Shown: positions 36,437 through 46,035, counted from the stretch's first letter. The stretch: DNA of 64,000 bases from Methylobacterium sp. J-088 (GCF_022829295.1 NZ_JAKSYH010000175.1:1-64000), one strand, 5' to 3'. The notes: generated from the letters alone by a model not told the origin. Translations and numbers: made by a program.

Positions 36437-36691
36437 ATGGAGACCATGACGATCGGCATTCGGCTTGCAGCCGGTGCCGGCGGGCTCGTCATCGGGGCCA
36501 TCGCGGCCGAGCGCCTCAACGGGGCTTTCGCCAAGCTGCCGGTGACGGACCGCTCTCCGGCCCAGCGGGCGCTTCGGAGCGTGAACCAGATCGCGGCCGA
36601 GCAAGGCCTCACGCAGGCCGAGCTGCTGAAGGCCATGGTGGATCATCGGGAGGCCGCCGCACGATCGAACCGCTCCGACGAGCGGAAATAA
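36437..36691 (+). CDS. small hypothetical protein with N-terminal membrane-like segment
   Basis: 84 residues from the ATG at 36437, which has GGAACC upstream; an ATG at 36410 in frame would add nine. A Gly/Ala-rich hydrophobic stretch (about residues 8-22) is followed by a charged, helical C-terminal half with E-Q-G-L-T-Q-A-E-L-L-K-A. It is convergent with the kinase gene next door and I do not recognise the family. Confidence 0.55.
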   Translation: METMTIGIRLAAGAGGLVIGAIAAERLNGAFAKLPVTDRSPAQRALRSVNQIAAEQGLTQAELLKAMVDHREAAARSNRSDERK

Positions 36692-36729
36692 GGTGCCGCA
36701 CGGCCTGCGGAGGGCCCGTTCCTGCACCG

Positions 36730-38376
36730 TCACCCGGCCGGCGCCGGCCGGGTGCGCATCCCGATCCGCGCGGCGACGAGGACGGAGCGCAGTTCCGCCG
36801 GCCGGATTGGCTTCGACAGGATCGGGACGTCCATCGTGCCCAGGTCCACGCGCACGCGCGCCTCGTCGTGGCCGGTCATCACCACGGCCGGCAGCGCCTG
36901 TCCCGCGAGGCGGCGGACCGCCGCGATGCAATCCGTTCCCGTGACGCCGCTGCCGAGTTCGAAGTCGGTGACGAGCAGGTCGATCTCGGAGACGGTCCCG
37001 GGGATCGCGGGTTCAGCCTGAACCTGGCAGCCCCAGGTCTGCAGCAGGCTGGCCGTGGCCCGCAGCACGGCCTCGTCATCCTCGACCAGCAGCACCCGCA
37101 ATCCGCCGAGCGTCGGCGACGGATCGAGCGCGCGCGGCGGGGCTGAGAGCGCCTGCGCTTGGACGATCGGGAGGTTGCCGATGCTCACGCAGGTCCCCCG
37201 TCCCGGCACGGAGCGCAGCATCACCTGCAGGCCCAGCATCGTACCGAGGCGCCGGACGATCGGCAGGCCGAGGCCGACCCCTTCGATATCTTTGTCGCCG
37301 CGGCGACGGACCCGGTAGAACTCGTCGAAGACCTTCGCCTGATCCGCCTCCGGGATGCCGGGACCGCGATCGTAGACCTGGATGGCGAGGCGATCGCCCC
37401 GCCGCCTGCAGGCGATCACGATCGGCCGGCCGGGCGCGTATTTGATCGCGTTGTTGACGATGTTCTGCACCATCGTGGTCAGCAGCGCCCGATCGGCGCT
37501 CACGATCGCCGCGCAGGCGCGGACGCGCAGCGCCGTCCCGTCGCGCTGCGCGGCCTCGGCGTTCTGCCGCCGGACATCCTCGATGATGTCGCTGATCGCG
37601 ACCGGCTCGAACCGGGGCTCCACCTTGCCGCTGTCGAGGGTCGAGATGTCCAGGAGCGACTTGAACAGGCGCGAGACGCTCTGCAGCGACCGGTCGATGT
37701 TCTCGACCATGCCCAACTCCTCCGGACCCAGCTTGGCGCTCCGCAGGCACGCGGTGAACAGGCTGATCGCGTGGATCGGCTGGCGCAGATCGTGGCTCGC
37801 CTGCGCCAGGAACCGGGACTTGGACAGGTTCGCCTCCTGCTCGCGGACGTAGGCGGTCTGCAGGCGCTGCAACAGCGAGTGTATGTAGGCCGGTACGAGG
37901 ATCGTGGTGCAGGCCAGCGTCAGCACCAGGAACGGATTGTCCCGCCAATACGCGTTGAACGTGGCCGTCACGGCGATCGACGCAAGCGCCCCCATGGTCG
38001 TGATCTTCAGGTAGGTCGTCCCGAAGCGCAGGCTGTTTCCCACGGTGACCCACATCAGGATGGCGTAGACCGGCAGCATCGGCGCGCCGCCCGCCGCCAT
38101 GGCCCAGGTCATCGCGCCCATGTCGTTGCTCATCGTGATGATGCGCCGCAGGATGATCTTACCGGGTCGCCGTTTGATCCAATAGTAGTAAAAAAACGAC
38201 AAAAATAGACTAGAAAACATGATATATGGAATCAGATATCCCTCCGGTGGGATGACATCGATAATTTTTAACAGAAGATAATAGACGATGGTGCTGCTGA
38301 TGATGACGATACGGATGACGGCCTGCGCTTTCTCCGTATCGAAGGGTTCGTCCTGCTTGTGCCGCGGAGGAGACAT
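36730..38376 (-). CDS. hybrid sensor histidine kinase with C-terminal receiver domain
   Basis: A 548-residue protein from the ATG at 38376. Residues 18-170 hold about six membrane helices. The HisKA motif is A-S-H-D-L-R-Q-P (His about 195), the ATPase domain has N-N-A-I-K-Y (N box), D-R-G-P-G-I-P (G1) and G-V-G-L-G-L-P (G2), and a receiver at 427-535 keeps E-D-D, phospho-Asp about 471, T and K. The intact receiver can accept phosphate from His195 or act as a phosphatase control. A LuxR response regulator is encoded just upstream on the same strand, so the two form a pair. DNA for the first helices (38160-38330) is AT-rich. The signal is unknown. Confidence 0.9.
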   Translation of the reverse strand: MSPPRHKQDEPFDTEKAQAVIRIVIISSTIVYYLLLKIIDVIPPEGYLIPYIMFSSLFLSFFYYYWIKRRPGKIILRRIITMSNDMGAMTWAMAAGGAPMLPVYAILMWVTVGNSLRFGTTYLKITTMGALASIAVTATFNAYWRDNPFLVLTLACTTILVPAYIHSLLQRLQTAYVREQEANLSKSRFLAQASHDLRQPIHAISLFTACLRSAKLGPEELGMVENIDRSLQSVSRLFKSLLDISTLDSGKVEPRFEPVAISDIIEDVRRQNAEAAQRDGTALRVRACAAIVSADRALLTTMVQNIVNNAIKYAPGRPIVIACRRRGDRLAIQVYDRGPGIPEADQAKVFDEFYRVRRRGDKDIEGVGLGLPIVRRLGTMLGLQVMLRSVPGRGTCVSIGNLPIVQAQALSAPPRALDPSPTLGGLRVLLVEDDEAVLRATASLLQTWGCQVQAEPAIPGTVSEIDLLVTDFELGSGVTGTDCIAAVRRLAGQALPAVVMTGHDEARVRVDLGTMDVPILSKPIRPAELRSVLVAARIGMRTRPAPAG

Positions 38377-38627
38377 CGAGATTCTCAAGTGACGGGCGTC
38401 GCGTTTTCCGTGTCGATGATCGGGATGAGACCCGACGTTCTGGCGATGATCCTGGACAGGCTTGTCCCAGGGCCCTTGTCCCAAGGCCCTTGTCCTACGG
38501 CCTTTGTCCCTTCGTTCCGTCGGCCTCACGCGGGGGACCCGGTCCGCTGCCGTCAGCGGTCCCCGCCGCTAGCCGGGCCGAATCATCAAGCCGAGCGCTG
38601 CGATCCGATGCCCCCGCAGCGGCCCGA

Positions 38628-39260
38628 TCAACCGGCAATCCCGGCGGTCGCCGCCTTCGCGGCGGCGGCCGAGCGGGAGCTCACGTCGAGGGCCCGTAGC
38701 AGCGCCGAGACGTGGATACGGACCGTGAAGGGGGAAATGTCCAGCTCTCGGGCGATCTCCTTGTTCGTGCATCCCAGGACGAGGAGGCGCAGGACATCGC
38801 GCTGGCGCTGCGTCAGGGACGGCAGGACGCCGCGCGCCGGGGCGAAGCCCGCGCTGGGGCCGCGCCTGACCATGAATGCCCCGTCGCGGATCGCCGCGAT
38901 CGCTTCGCCGATCTCCTGCGCGGGCAGCGACTTGCCGATGAACCCGTCCGCACCCGCTTCCATCACGGCCCGGATCGAGGCCTCGTCCTCGGCCATCGAG
39001 ACGACGACGATCGACGCCTTCCGGAACTCGGCGCGCAACGCGCCGATGGAATGCTGGGGATCGAGGCCGGGAAACAGCAGGTCGAGGAAGAAGGCGTGCG
39101 GCGAGGGGCCGGTGCGCGACAGCGCCAGGACTTCGTCTATCGTGGCCGCCTCCAGCACGCGGGCCTGCGTGTAAAGTCGCTCGGCGATGAGCCGGATGCC
39201 CGCGCGGAACAGAGGATGATCATCGGCGACGATGATCGTGTCTCCCGCCCGGCCCGCCAT
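38628..39260 (-). CDS. NarL/LuxR-type response regulator
   Basis: A 210-residue protein from the ATG at 39260, with GGGAG in front. The receiver has [10 protein letters not shown], phospho-Asp about residue 60 (F-L-D-L-L-F-P-G), S and K (I-G-K-S). The C-terminal LuxR helix-turn-helix reads [12 protein letters not shown], then N-K-E-I-A-R-E-L and F-T-V-R-I-H-V. It precedes the hybrid kinase gene by 251 bases on the same strand and is its likely partner. Target genes are not evident; divergent transcription toward the AAA+ cluster at 39.5 kb makes that cluster a candidate. Confidence 0.9.
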   Translation of the reverse strand: MAGRAGDTIIVADDHPLFRAGIRLIAERLYTQARVLEAATIDEVLALSRTGPSPHAFFLDLLFPGLDPQHSIGALRAEFRKASIVVVSMAEDEASIRAVMEAGADGFIGKSLPAQEIGEAIAAIRDGAFMVRRGPSAGFAPARGVLPSLTQRQRDVLRLLVLGCTNKEIARELDISPFTVRIHVSALLRALDVSSRSAAAAKAATAGIAG

Positions 39261-39531
39261 TCCGCTCCCGTTCGCCGCCTCGGAATCAGGCCGCCTTGCG
39301 GACGGCCGAACTCCTACTGCCAAGCAAGACACCCCCCAGGTCAAGCCGAACGATATAGGTCATGTGCACTAGTAGACCGGTTTTTGGCGGCTGCCTAAAC
39401 GTTGCCTGTGTTGGACAGGCGAGAAGATACGGTGTTTCTTGGATTCATTCCAAGTTTTAATACAAAATTAGAGACGCAATAATCGCAAATTCATCACGCG
39501 CGTTCTTTGATCAACGTTCAGGGTCTGGCGG

Positions 39532-40116
39532 ATGTCGAACATGGACCACCAGGTACAATCTGAAGGAAAGTCCGCCGAACGCGTGTCGGCTCCGCCCGCT
39601 CCGGGGCAGGCGAAGCCCGGGCCGTCGCCGAGCGTCCTGGCGATCGGGGGCGGCGTGGTAGCGGCTGCGGTCGTCGCGGGCGTCCTGCTCCTCGGCGGTC
39701 ATGAGAAGGTCGGGACCGTGGACCGGCCGGCCTTAAGCCTGGTCAAGAAAGCCGAGATCGAGAAGGCCGCCGACACCCTGGCGCCCGAGGAGAAGGACAA
39801 GGTCGTGGCCGAGGCCAAGGCCTGCACGGCGCCGCTCGCCAGCATGCGGCTGTCGAAGACGACGAGCCAGGGCGGCGGCGTGGTGCGCATCCGGGCGGGG
39901 AATTACCTGTCGCCAGCCTTCAACGTCGCCGACACGCCGATCGATATCGCGGTCCCGTTCCCCGCCCCCTACGAGACCGGCAAGGGCGAGATCGTCCTCG
40001 AAGGCTCCGCGAAGGACGTGTTCGTCCAGCTGAGACCCGGCCTCAAGATGGATCAGGTAGCCGGCGTCGTGCGGATTCCGGTGATCTGGGACACCAGCAA
40101 GCCCTGCGGAAGCTGA
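39532..40116 (+). CDS. single-pass membrane protein, first gene of the AAA+ cluster
   Basis: A 194-residue protein of unknown family. A Pro/Ala-rich cytoplasmic head (about 35 residues) is followed by a Gly/Ala/Val membrane helix (about 36-56) and a periplasmic domain with two cysteines (near 102 and 192) that could pair. The domain looks beta-rich, with R-I-R-A-G-N-Y-L-S-P. It lies three bases before the first AAA+ gene, so it belongs to the same operon. Upstream DNA at 39410-39500 is AT-rich and likely holds the promoter. Confidence 0.7.
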   Translation: MSNMDHQVQSEGKSAERVSAPPAPGQAKPGPSPSVLAIGGGVVAAAVVAGVLLLGGHEKVGTVDRPALSLVKKAEIEKAADTLAPEEKDKVVAEAKACTAPLASMRLSKTTSQGGGVVRIRAGNYLSPAFNVADTPIDIAVPFPAPYETGKGEIVLEGSAKDVFVQLRPGLKMDQVAGVVRIPVIWDTSKPCGS

Positions 40117-40119
40117 GGG

Positions 40120-41220
40120 ATGTCGAAATCCGCCTTCGTTCCGGTCGTGATCTCGGGGCTCGTGGTCGCGGTCCTGACGCCGCTGCTACTGAGCACCGAT
40201 TACGGTCCCGTAGCCTGGTGGAACGCGGTCGGCCCGGAGACGCGCTGGCGAGCCGGCATCGGGATCGCCATCGCCCTGCTGGCGGCTTTGGGCCTGGCTG
40301 CGACCGCGACGGCGGCACGGAAGGCGGAGGCCGCGCTCGGACAGCCGGCGAGCGGCCTCCTCGGCCTGCCGCGCCTGATGCTCGCGCCGCGGCGCGTCGT
40401 GGAGGCGCGGGCGCCCGACGATGTGATCGCCACGCTGGAAGCCATGGTCGGGCTCGCGCCGGTCAAGCGCGAGGTCAACGCCCTAATCGCACGGCTCGAA
40501 CTGGAGCAGCGGCGGCGCGCGGAGGGCCTGCCGGTGTCCGCGATCAGCCAGCACATGGTGTTCACCGGCCCGCCCGGCGTCGGCAAGACCGAGGTCGCCC
40601 GGGCGATCGGCGAGATCTTCCGGTCGCTCGAAGTGCTGCGCAAGGGCCACCTCGTGGAGGTCGACCGGGCGGCCCTGGTGGCGGGCTATGTCGGCCAGAC
40701 CGCGGCCAAGACGCTGGAGAAGTGCCGGGAGGCTTTGGACGGGGTGCTGTTCATCGACGAGGCCTACACGCTGGCCTCGGGCGGCGGGAGCGGGAGCGAC
40801 TTCGGCAAGGAGGCGATCGATACGCTGCTGAAGTTCATGGAGGACAACCGCGACCGGATCATCGTGATCGTGGCCGGCTACACCAACGACATGCGCCGGT
40901 TCATCGACACGAATCCCGGTCTCGCCGGCCGCTTCACCAAGACGATCGCGTTTCCGCCCTACAGCCCCAAGGACCTCTGCGAGATCCTGAAGCGCATGGC
41001 GGCCCGCCAGCACTTCACCCTCCCCGAGGGGTTCGAGGCGGCGCTCACCCCTTGGCTCGCCCAGCGGTCCCGGGCCGAGGACTGGTCCAACGCCCGCGAG
41101 ATGCGGACCCTCCTGGAGAAGGCCCGCGAGGCGCAGGCCGGCCGGGTCGTCCTGCAAGGCGGCGACCTGCGCCGCCTCGAGATCGCCGATCTGCTGCGCG
41201 CCACCGGCGAGGACGCCTGA
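40120..41220 (+). CDS. membrane-anchored CbbX/EccA-like AAA+ ATPase
   Basis: A 366-residue protein. Two helices near residues 4-24 and 41-65 anchor it, followed by one AAA+ domain of the CbbX/SpoVK type. Walker A is G-P-P-G-V-G-K-T (about 150-157), Walker B V-L-F-I-D-E-A-Y (about 209-216), sensor 1 lies in I-V-I-V-A-G-Y-T-N-D, and an arginine-finger-like N-P-G-L-A-G-R-F follows. Family members are hexameric remodelling motors (Rubisco activase CbbX, ESX secretion EccA). No Rubisco genes are here, so the name only describes the fold. The likely job is to pull on or remodel a partner at the inner membrane. Confidence 0.85.
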   Translation: MSKSAFVPVVISGLVVAVLTPLLLSTDYGPVAWWNAVGPETRWRAGIGIAIALLAALGLAATATAARKAEAALGQPASGLLGLPRLMLAPRRVVEARAPDDVIATLEAMVGLAPVKREVNALIARLELEQRRRAEGLPVSAISQHMVFTGPPGVGKTEVARAIGEIFRSLEVLRKGHLVEVDRAALVAGYVGQTAAKTLEKCREALDGVLFIDEAYTLASGGGSGSDFGKEAIDTLLKFMEDNRDRIIVIVAGYTNDMRRFIDTNPGLAGRFTKTIAFPPYSPKDLCEILKRMAARQHFTLPEGFEAALTPWLAQRSRAEDWSNAREMRTLLEKAREAQAGRVVLQGGDLRRLEIADLLRATGEDA

Positions 41221-41290
41221 CGGCGGCCCGAGCAACGCCGCCCGGCCGCCCCGCACCAAGGTTCGTCACCGCCCAAGGTTTGTCACTGTG

Positions 41291-43234
41291 ATGGAACGCC
41301 TCGACAAACATCCGGCCGCCGTCTTCCTGACCATCGTGCTGGTCGCGGTCGGATTGTTGATCGCCCTGCGGCCGGAGGTGCTCGATCCGCTGACCGCGAC
41401 GCCCGCCGCGCTGCTGCACAACGGCCTGATCCTCGGCGGCCTCGTCGGCGGCCTCTTGGCGGGCAGCTACATCCCGGCGCGGATCGAGGACACCCGGCGC
41501 ACCCAGGAGCGGGCCCGGGCCAGCCGGAAGATCCGCCCGATCCGGTTCGCGGACGACGGCGCGGCGGCGCAGAAGAAGGATCTCCTCGCCACCGCCCTGG
41601 CGAACCTGGAGGGCATGGTCGACCTCGACCCGGTGAAGCTGGAGGTGAAGGGCGTCATCGCCCGGATGCAGGTCGAGCAGCAGCGCCGCGCCCAGAACCT
41701 GCCGGTCGCCGCCATGAGCCAGCACATGGTGTTCACCGGGCCCCCCGGCGCCGGCAAGACCGAGGTGGCGCGGATCCTCGGCAGCGTCTTCAAGGCGCTG
41801 AAGGTGCTGCGCAAGGGCCACCTCGTGGAGGTCGATCGGGCCGGGCTGGTGGCGGGCTATGCCGGCCAGACCGCGATCAAGACCCTGGAGCGCTGCAAGG
41901 AGGCGCTCGACGGCATCCTGTTCATCGACGAGGCCTACGCGCTGGCGCCCGGCGGCGGGAGCGGGAGCGACTTCGGCAAGGAGGCGATCGATACGCTGCT
42001 GAAGTTCATGGAGGACAACCGCGACCGGATCATCGTGATCGTGGCCGGCTACACCAACGACATGCGCCGGTTCATCGATACGAATCCGGGCCTCGCCAGC
42101 CGCTTCACCAAGACGATCGCGTTTCCGCCCTACAGCCCGCCGGAACTGGCCGAGATCCTGAAGCGCATGGCGGCGGCCCAGGGCTTCGTCCTGCCGGAGG
42201 GATTCGAGCGGGATCTCCTGCCCTACGTCAGCGCCCGGTCCCGGGCCGAGGACTGGGCCAATGCCCGCGAGATGCGCACGGTGCTGGAGAAGGCCCGTCA
42301 GGCCCAGGCGATGCGGATCGCCGCCAATCCCGGCGGCGACATCAACCGGCTCGAAGCGTCCGACATCGCGACGGCGGTGGGGCGGCAGGCCGCCGGGGCG
42401 GTGGATATCGACGGGGCGCGCAAGGTCATCGCCCGCCTCGAAGCGATGATCGGGCTTGCCCCGGTCAAGGAGCAGGTCAAGGCCGTCGTGGCCCGGGTCC
42501 TGGTGGACGCCAAGCGGCGCGCGGAGGGCATCGAGGTCGGCGCGGTGAGCCAGCACATGGTGTTCACCGGCCCGCCCGGCGTCGGCAAGACCGAGGTGGC
42601 CCGCATCATGGGCGACATCTTCAAGGCGCTCGGCGTCCTGCGGAAGGGCCACGTGGTCGAGGTCGACCGGGCCGGGCTGGTGGCGGGCTATGTCGGCCAG
42701 ACCGCGACCAAGACCCTGGAGACGTGCCGGGAGGCGGTCGACGGCATCCTGTTCATCGACGAGGCCTACACGCTGGCGGCCGATGGCGGGGGCGGCAGCG
42801 ATTTCGGCAAGGAGGCGATCGATACGCTCCTGAAGTTCATGGAGGACAACCGCGACCGGATCGTCGTGATCGTGGCCGGCTACACGCAGGACATGGCCCG
42901 GTTCATCGACACGAACCCGGGTCTGGCCGGCCGCTTCACCAAGACGGTCGCGTTCCCGGCCTACGACCCCTACGACCTCGTCGAGATCCTGCGCCTGATG
43001 GCAGGGCGGCAAGCGTTCCGGCTGCCGCCGCGCTTCGAGACCCTGCTGATCCCGTGGATCGAGCAGCGCGCCCAGCGGCACGACTGGTCCAACGCCCGCG
43101 AGATGCGCACCCTCCTCGAACGGCTGCGCGAGGCCCAGGCGATCCGGCTCTCGGGTGATCCCCTGGGCGATCACGGCCAGTTCGAACTGGTGGATTTCGA
43201 GCGGGCCCTCCGCGCCGCCGCGCCCGCGGCATGA
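41291..43234 (+). CDS. membrane-anchored ATPase with two CbbX/EccA-like AAA+ domains
   Basis: A 647-residue protein (ATG at 41291; GTG at 41288 also possible). Two helices at about 10-30 and 38-58 precede two complete AAA+ domains. Domain 1 has Walker A G-P-P-G-A-G-K-T at about 150, and domain 2 has G-P-P-G-V-G-K-T at about 427; both keep F-I-D-E-A-Y and N-P-G-L-A-x-R-F, so both look active. A 127-base stretch of domain 1 DNA is identical to the preceding gene. This tandem of two CbbX-like domains behind membrane anchors is unusual. It probably assembles with the single-domain ATPase. Confidence 0.85.
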   Translation: MERLDKHPAAVFLTIVLVAVGLLIALRPEVLDPLTATPAALLHNGLILGGLVGGLLAGSYIPARIEDTRRTQERARASRKIRPIRFADDGAAAQKKDLLATALANLEGMVDLDPVKLEVKGVIARMQVEQQRRAQNLPVAAMSQHMVFTGPPGAGKTEVARILGSVFKALKVLRKGHLVEVDRAGLVAGYAGQTAIKTLERCKEALDGILFIDEAYALAPGGGSGSDFGKEAIDTLLKFMEDNRDRIIVIVAGYTNDMRRFIDTNPGLASRFTKTIAFPPYSPPELAEILKRMAAAQGFVLPEGFERDLLPYVSARSRAEDWANAREMRTVLEKARQAQAMRIAANPGGDINRLEASDIATAVGRQAAGAVDIDGARKVIARLEAMIGLAPVKEQVKAVVARVLVDAKRRAEGIEVGAVSQHMVFTGPPGVGKTEVARIMGDIFKALGVLRKGHVVEVDRAGLVAGYVGQTATKTLETCREAVDGILFIDEAYTLAADGGGGSDFGKEAIDTLLKFMEDNRDRIVVIVAGYTQDMARFIDTNPGLAGRFTKTVAFPAYDPYDLVEILRLMAGRQAFRLPPRFETLLIPWIEQRAQRHDWSNAREMRTLLERLREAQAIRLSGDPLGDHGQFELVDFERALRAAAPAA

Positions 43235-43297
43235 GCGGCGGCATGAGCGCATGCGTGACGACGCGATGAACGGTGCGAAGCGGAGTCCGTCGCGGCC

Positions 43298-44659
43298 ATG
43301 AGCCCCCGCGGCGAGGACTGGCTGCGCGCGCACGCGGCCCTCTGGTACGGCGAGGCCCGCTACCGGCTGGCATGGCTTCTCCTGCCGCAGGCCGCGACCT
43401 GCGCGGCGGCGGGCCTGTGTCTCGCGCTCGCCGCACAGGGCGGATGGGGCCAGCCGGCCACCGCCTCGAAGGCGCGGGTCGCCGAGCTGAGCGCCCTGCG
43501 CGACCGGGCCGGCAAGGACGGTGACCGCAAGGCGTTCGACGAACTCACCGCCGCGGCGACGCGGGGCCAGATCGACGCCGCGATCAAGCTCGGGACGCTC
43601 TACGACCCGCTGACCGCCGCCTACTTCCCCAGGAAGACGGTGCCCGACAATTTCGCCCGGGCGACCGCCCTCTACGGCCCGGGCGCCGCCGTCGGTGACC
43701 TCACGGCGGTCTCGCGCCTCGCCGACGTGCTGCTCGATCCGGCCAACCCGAACCGCGACCTCCGGCGCGGCTGCCGCCTCGCCCAGACCTGGATCGAGGA
43801 CCCGGAGACACTGCAGCGCACGATCACCGGCGAGGAGCGGCTCACGGTCAAGCTCGCCACCTGCTACGTCGAGCCCGGCAGCGGCCTGCCGCAGGATCCG
43901 GTCCGGGCGGGGGGATTGGTGACGGCGGTGCTGTGGCGCAGACACCCGCCGACCATCGACGCTTTCGTCAACAATCTGGGCCAGCAGAACCCCGCCCTGG
44001 TGTCGGGCCTCCAGCAGAGCCTGGCCAAGCAAGGGCGCTACATCGGCCCCGTGGACGGGCGTGCCAATCCGGGCATCGTCACCGCCCTCCAGGTCGAGGC
44101 GGGGATCACCAACACGGTCGCGGCCCCGCGGCCCGAGCTGCGGCGGATAGAGCCCAAGGGTCCGGAACCGGAGGTGAGGGCTCTCCAGGCGGCGGCCCAG
44201 GCCGGCGACCGTGGGAAAATGGCCGAACTCGAGAGTCGGGCCGATGGCGGGGACGCGGACGCGCTCACCGCCTACGCGCGCCTGTTCAACCCGGTCTTCA
44301 ACAAGGGCGCGGTGTTCGCACCCGACACGCAGGTCGCCGTCGCCTATTACGAGCGCGCCGCCGCGGCGGGCAACGGCATGGCGGCAGGCGAGGCCGCGGT
44401 GATCTACGACGCGGGCTGGGGCAACGTCGCCAAGGATCCCCGGAAGGCCGCCGTCCTAGCGCTGCGCAGCCTCGACCTCAAGGACAGCCAGAGCGAAATC
44501 TGGCTCCTGTTCGAGGAGGCGGGCAGCTGGAGTGGCCCGTTCTGGGGCGCCCTGCAGGCCGAGCTGACAGCCTGCGGCTTTTACAAGCTTCCCGTCGAGA
44601 ACAAGCGCAACGCCGCCGTCATCACGGCTTTGCGCACCTACATCAAGGCCAAGTCATGA
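43298..44659 (+). CDS. Sel1-like repeat membrane protein with peptidoglycan-binding-like motif, paralog A
   Basis: A 453-residue protein. The N-terminus has L-W-Y-G-E-A-R-Y-R-L-A-W-L and a membrane helix (about 24-48). Most of the rest is helical repeats of Sel1/TPR type (A-x-x-G-x-x-x-A pattern, with Y-Y-E-R-A-A-A-A-G-N-G-M-A). Near residues 235-262 lies L-A-K-Q-G-R-Y-I-G-P-V-D-G, typical of peptidoglycan-binding domain 1. A similar C-G-F-Y-K-L-P motif is at the C-terminus. It could scaffold the ATPases against the cell wall. It overlaps the next gene by four bases. Confidence 0.75.
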   Translation: MSPRGEDWLRAHAALWYGEARYRLAWLLLPQAATCAAAGLCLALAAQGGWGQPATASKARVAELSALRDRAGKDGDRKAFDELTAAATRGQIDAAIKLGTLYDPLTAAYFPRKTVPDNFARATALYGPGAAVGDLTAVSRLADVLLDPANPNRDLRRGCRLAQTWIEDPETLQRTITGEERLTVKLATCYVEPGSGLPQDPVRAGGLVTAVLWRRHPPTIDAFVNNLGQQNPALVSGLQQSLAKQGRYIGPVDGRANPGIVTALQVEAGITNTVAAPRPELRRIEPKGPEPEVRALQAAAQAGDRGKMAELESRADGGDADALTAYARLFNPVFNKGAVFAPDTQVAVAYYERAAAAGNGMAAGEAAVIYDAGWGNVAKDPRKAAVLALRSLDLKDSQSEIWLLFEEAGSWSGPFWGALQAELTACGFYKLPVENKRNAAVITALRTYIKAKS

Positions 44660-46032
44660 CCGCCACCGATCGAGGCAGGGCGCACGGGACGCTCTGGTAC
44701 GCGGATGCGCGCTACCGCCTGGCCTGGCTGGTCCTGCCCCAGGCCGTGGTCGCGCTCCTGGCCGGCCTCGCCCTGGCGCTGCTGAAGCCGACGGACGAAT
44801 GGGGCAAGCCGGCCGACAACAAGGAGAACGAGAAGCTCTACTACGATCTGGCCCACAAGATCGGCCAGGAGGGCGACAAGGCCGCCTTCGAGAGGCTGAA
44901 GAATGCCGCCGAGGGCGGCGACCTCTACGCCCGCGCGGCCATGGGCTATCTCTACGATCCCGAATGGGGCCCGTTCTTCCCGAAGAACCCGGTCAGGCCG
45001 GACCCTCCGAAGGCCCTGGCCTATTATCAGAAGCCCGCCGATATCGGGTATCCGCTGGCCCAGCGGGGCATGGTCGAGATCCTGCTCGATCCGAAGGGCG
45101 GCGCCTACGATTTGAAGCGCGGCTGCCGCTACGGGCTGGCCTTCAACGACAACCCGGAGGCGATCCGGACCCAATATCTCGGCGGATCCTGGCTGGCGCG
45201 TTACCGGCTGGCGAACTGCTTCCTCAACGCCGAGAGCGGCGTGCCGCGCGATCCGCAGAAGGCCGCCGACATCTACCTGGGCGCGGTGGCCGCCAAGCAG
45301 ACGTTCGTGGTCGGCAATTTCGCGGACGATCTCGGCCGGCAGCCGCCGGACCTCCTGGCGGCGATCCAACGCAATCTCGCCCGGCGCGGCTTCTACACCG
45401 GCCCGGTCGACGGGACGGCGAGCCCGCAGACGCGGGCAGCCGTGCAGGCGCTGGCCGGCAACGCCGGCGGTTCGCAGCCGAACCCCTATGGCGGGAAATC
45501 CGGCGCCGCCAAGCCGGCGAATCCGCCCCCGGCCGTGCAGCCGAGCGTCGATGAACTCATCGCGCTGTCCAAGAGCGCGGTCTCCAACGCCGCCGACGCG
45601 GCCAAGCTCAGGAGCCTGGCTGAGAGCGGGGTCTCGGTCGCGCAGTATTTCTACGCCACGATGCACTTGTCCCCGGCCAACAAGGAGCAGCGGGTCACCC
45701 CGCCCGACGGGCCCCTGGCGAGCCGGTATCTCGAACGTCTCGTGACCGAGCGATCTCTCGCTCCCGCGGCGGTCTCTGCGGCTTTCCTGTACGACATCGG
45801 CGGCGCCGGCCTGTCGCGAGACGCCGCGAAGGCGGCCGACATGACGATCCGGGCCCTCGAACTCAAGTCCACCGAGATCATGCAGAATCTCGAACAGGAC
45901 AAATGGGGCGACGGCTTCTGGGCCGCCCTGCAGGAGCGGCTGGCCGAGCGGAGTCTCTACCAGGGCCGCATCGTCGACCAGCGCAATGACCGCACCATCC
46001 AGGCGGCCCGCCGCCTCCTCGGCAACCCATAG
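44656..46032 (+). CDS. Sel1-like repeat membrane protein with peptidoglycan-binding-like motif, paralog B
   Basis: A 458-residue paralog of the preceding protein, with the same head (L-W-Y-A-D-A-R-Y-R-L-A-W-L-V-L-P-Q-A) and membrane helix, Sel1-like repeats (A-L-A-Y-Y-Q-K-P-A-D-I-G-Y), and R-R-G-F-Y-T-G-P-V-D-G-T at about 245, a clear peptidoglycan-binding 1 signature. A Pro-rich linker at about 280-295 splits two repeat halves, and the C-terminus again has a L-Y-Q-G-R-I-V-D variant. The start is the ATG overlapping the previous stop (ATGA); the frame upstream is not conserved. The pair probably forms a heteromer. Confidence 0.75.
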   Translation: MTATDRGRAHGTLWYADARYRLAWLVLPQAVVALLAGLALALLKPTDEWGKPADNKENEKLYYDLAHKIGQEGDKAAFERLKNAAEGGDLYARAAMGYLYDPEWGPFFPKNPVRPDPPKALAYYQKPADIGYPLAQRGMVEILLDPKGGAYDLKRGCRYGLAFNDNPEAIRTQYLGGSWLARYRLANCFLNAESGVPRDPQKAADIYLGAVAAKQTFVVGNFADDLGRQPPDLLAAIQRNLARRGFYTGPVDGTASPQTRAAVQALAGNAGGSQPNPYGGKSGAAKPANPPPAVQPSVDELIALSKSAVSNAADAAKLRSLAESGVSVAQYFYATMHLSPANKEQRVTPPDGPLASRYLERLVTERSLAPAAVSAAFLYDIGGAGLSRDAAKAADMTIRALELKSTEIMQNLEQDKWGDGFWAALQERLAERSLYQGRIVDQRNDRTIQAARRLLGNP

Positions 46033-46035
46033 GAG

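Noticed and set aside
36730..38208. Long plus-strand frames opposite the hybrid kinase
   Set aside because: Arg/Asp-rich antisense shadows of a clear histidine kinase on the minus strand.
40120..43234. Naming the ATPases CbbX
   Set aside because: The fold matches, but no Rubisco genes are present and both proteins are membrane-anchored, so the specific name would mislead.
41045..44032. Minus-strand frame of about 995 codons opposite the AAA+ and Sel1 genes
   Set aside because: Length is due to high GC; the opposite strand carries intact Walker motifs and Sel1 repeats, and this frame shows none.
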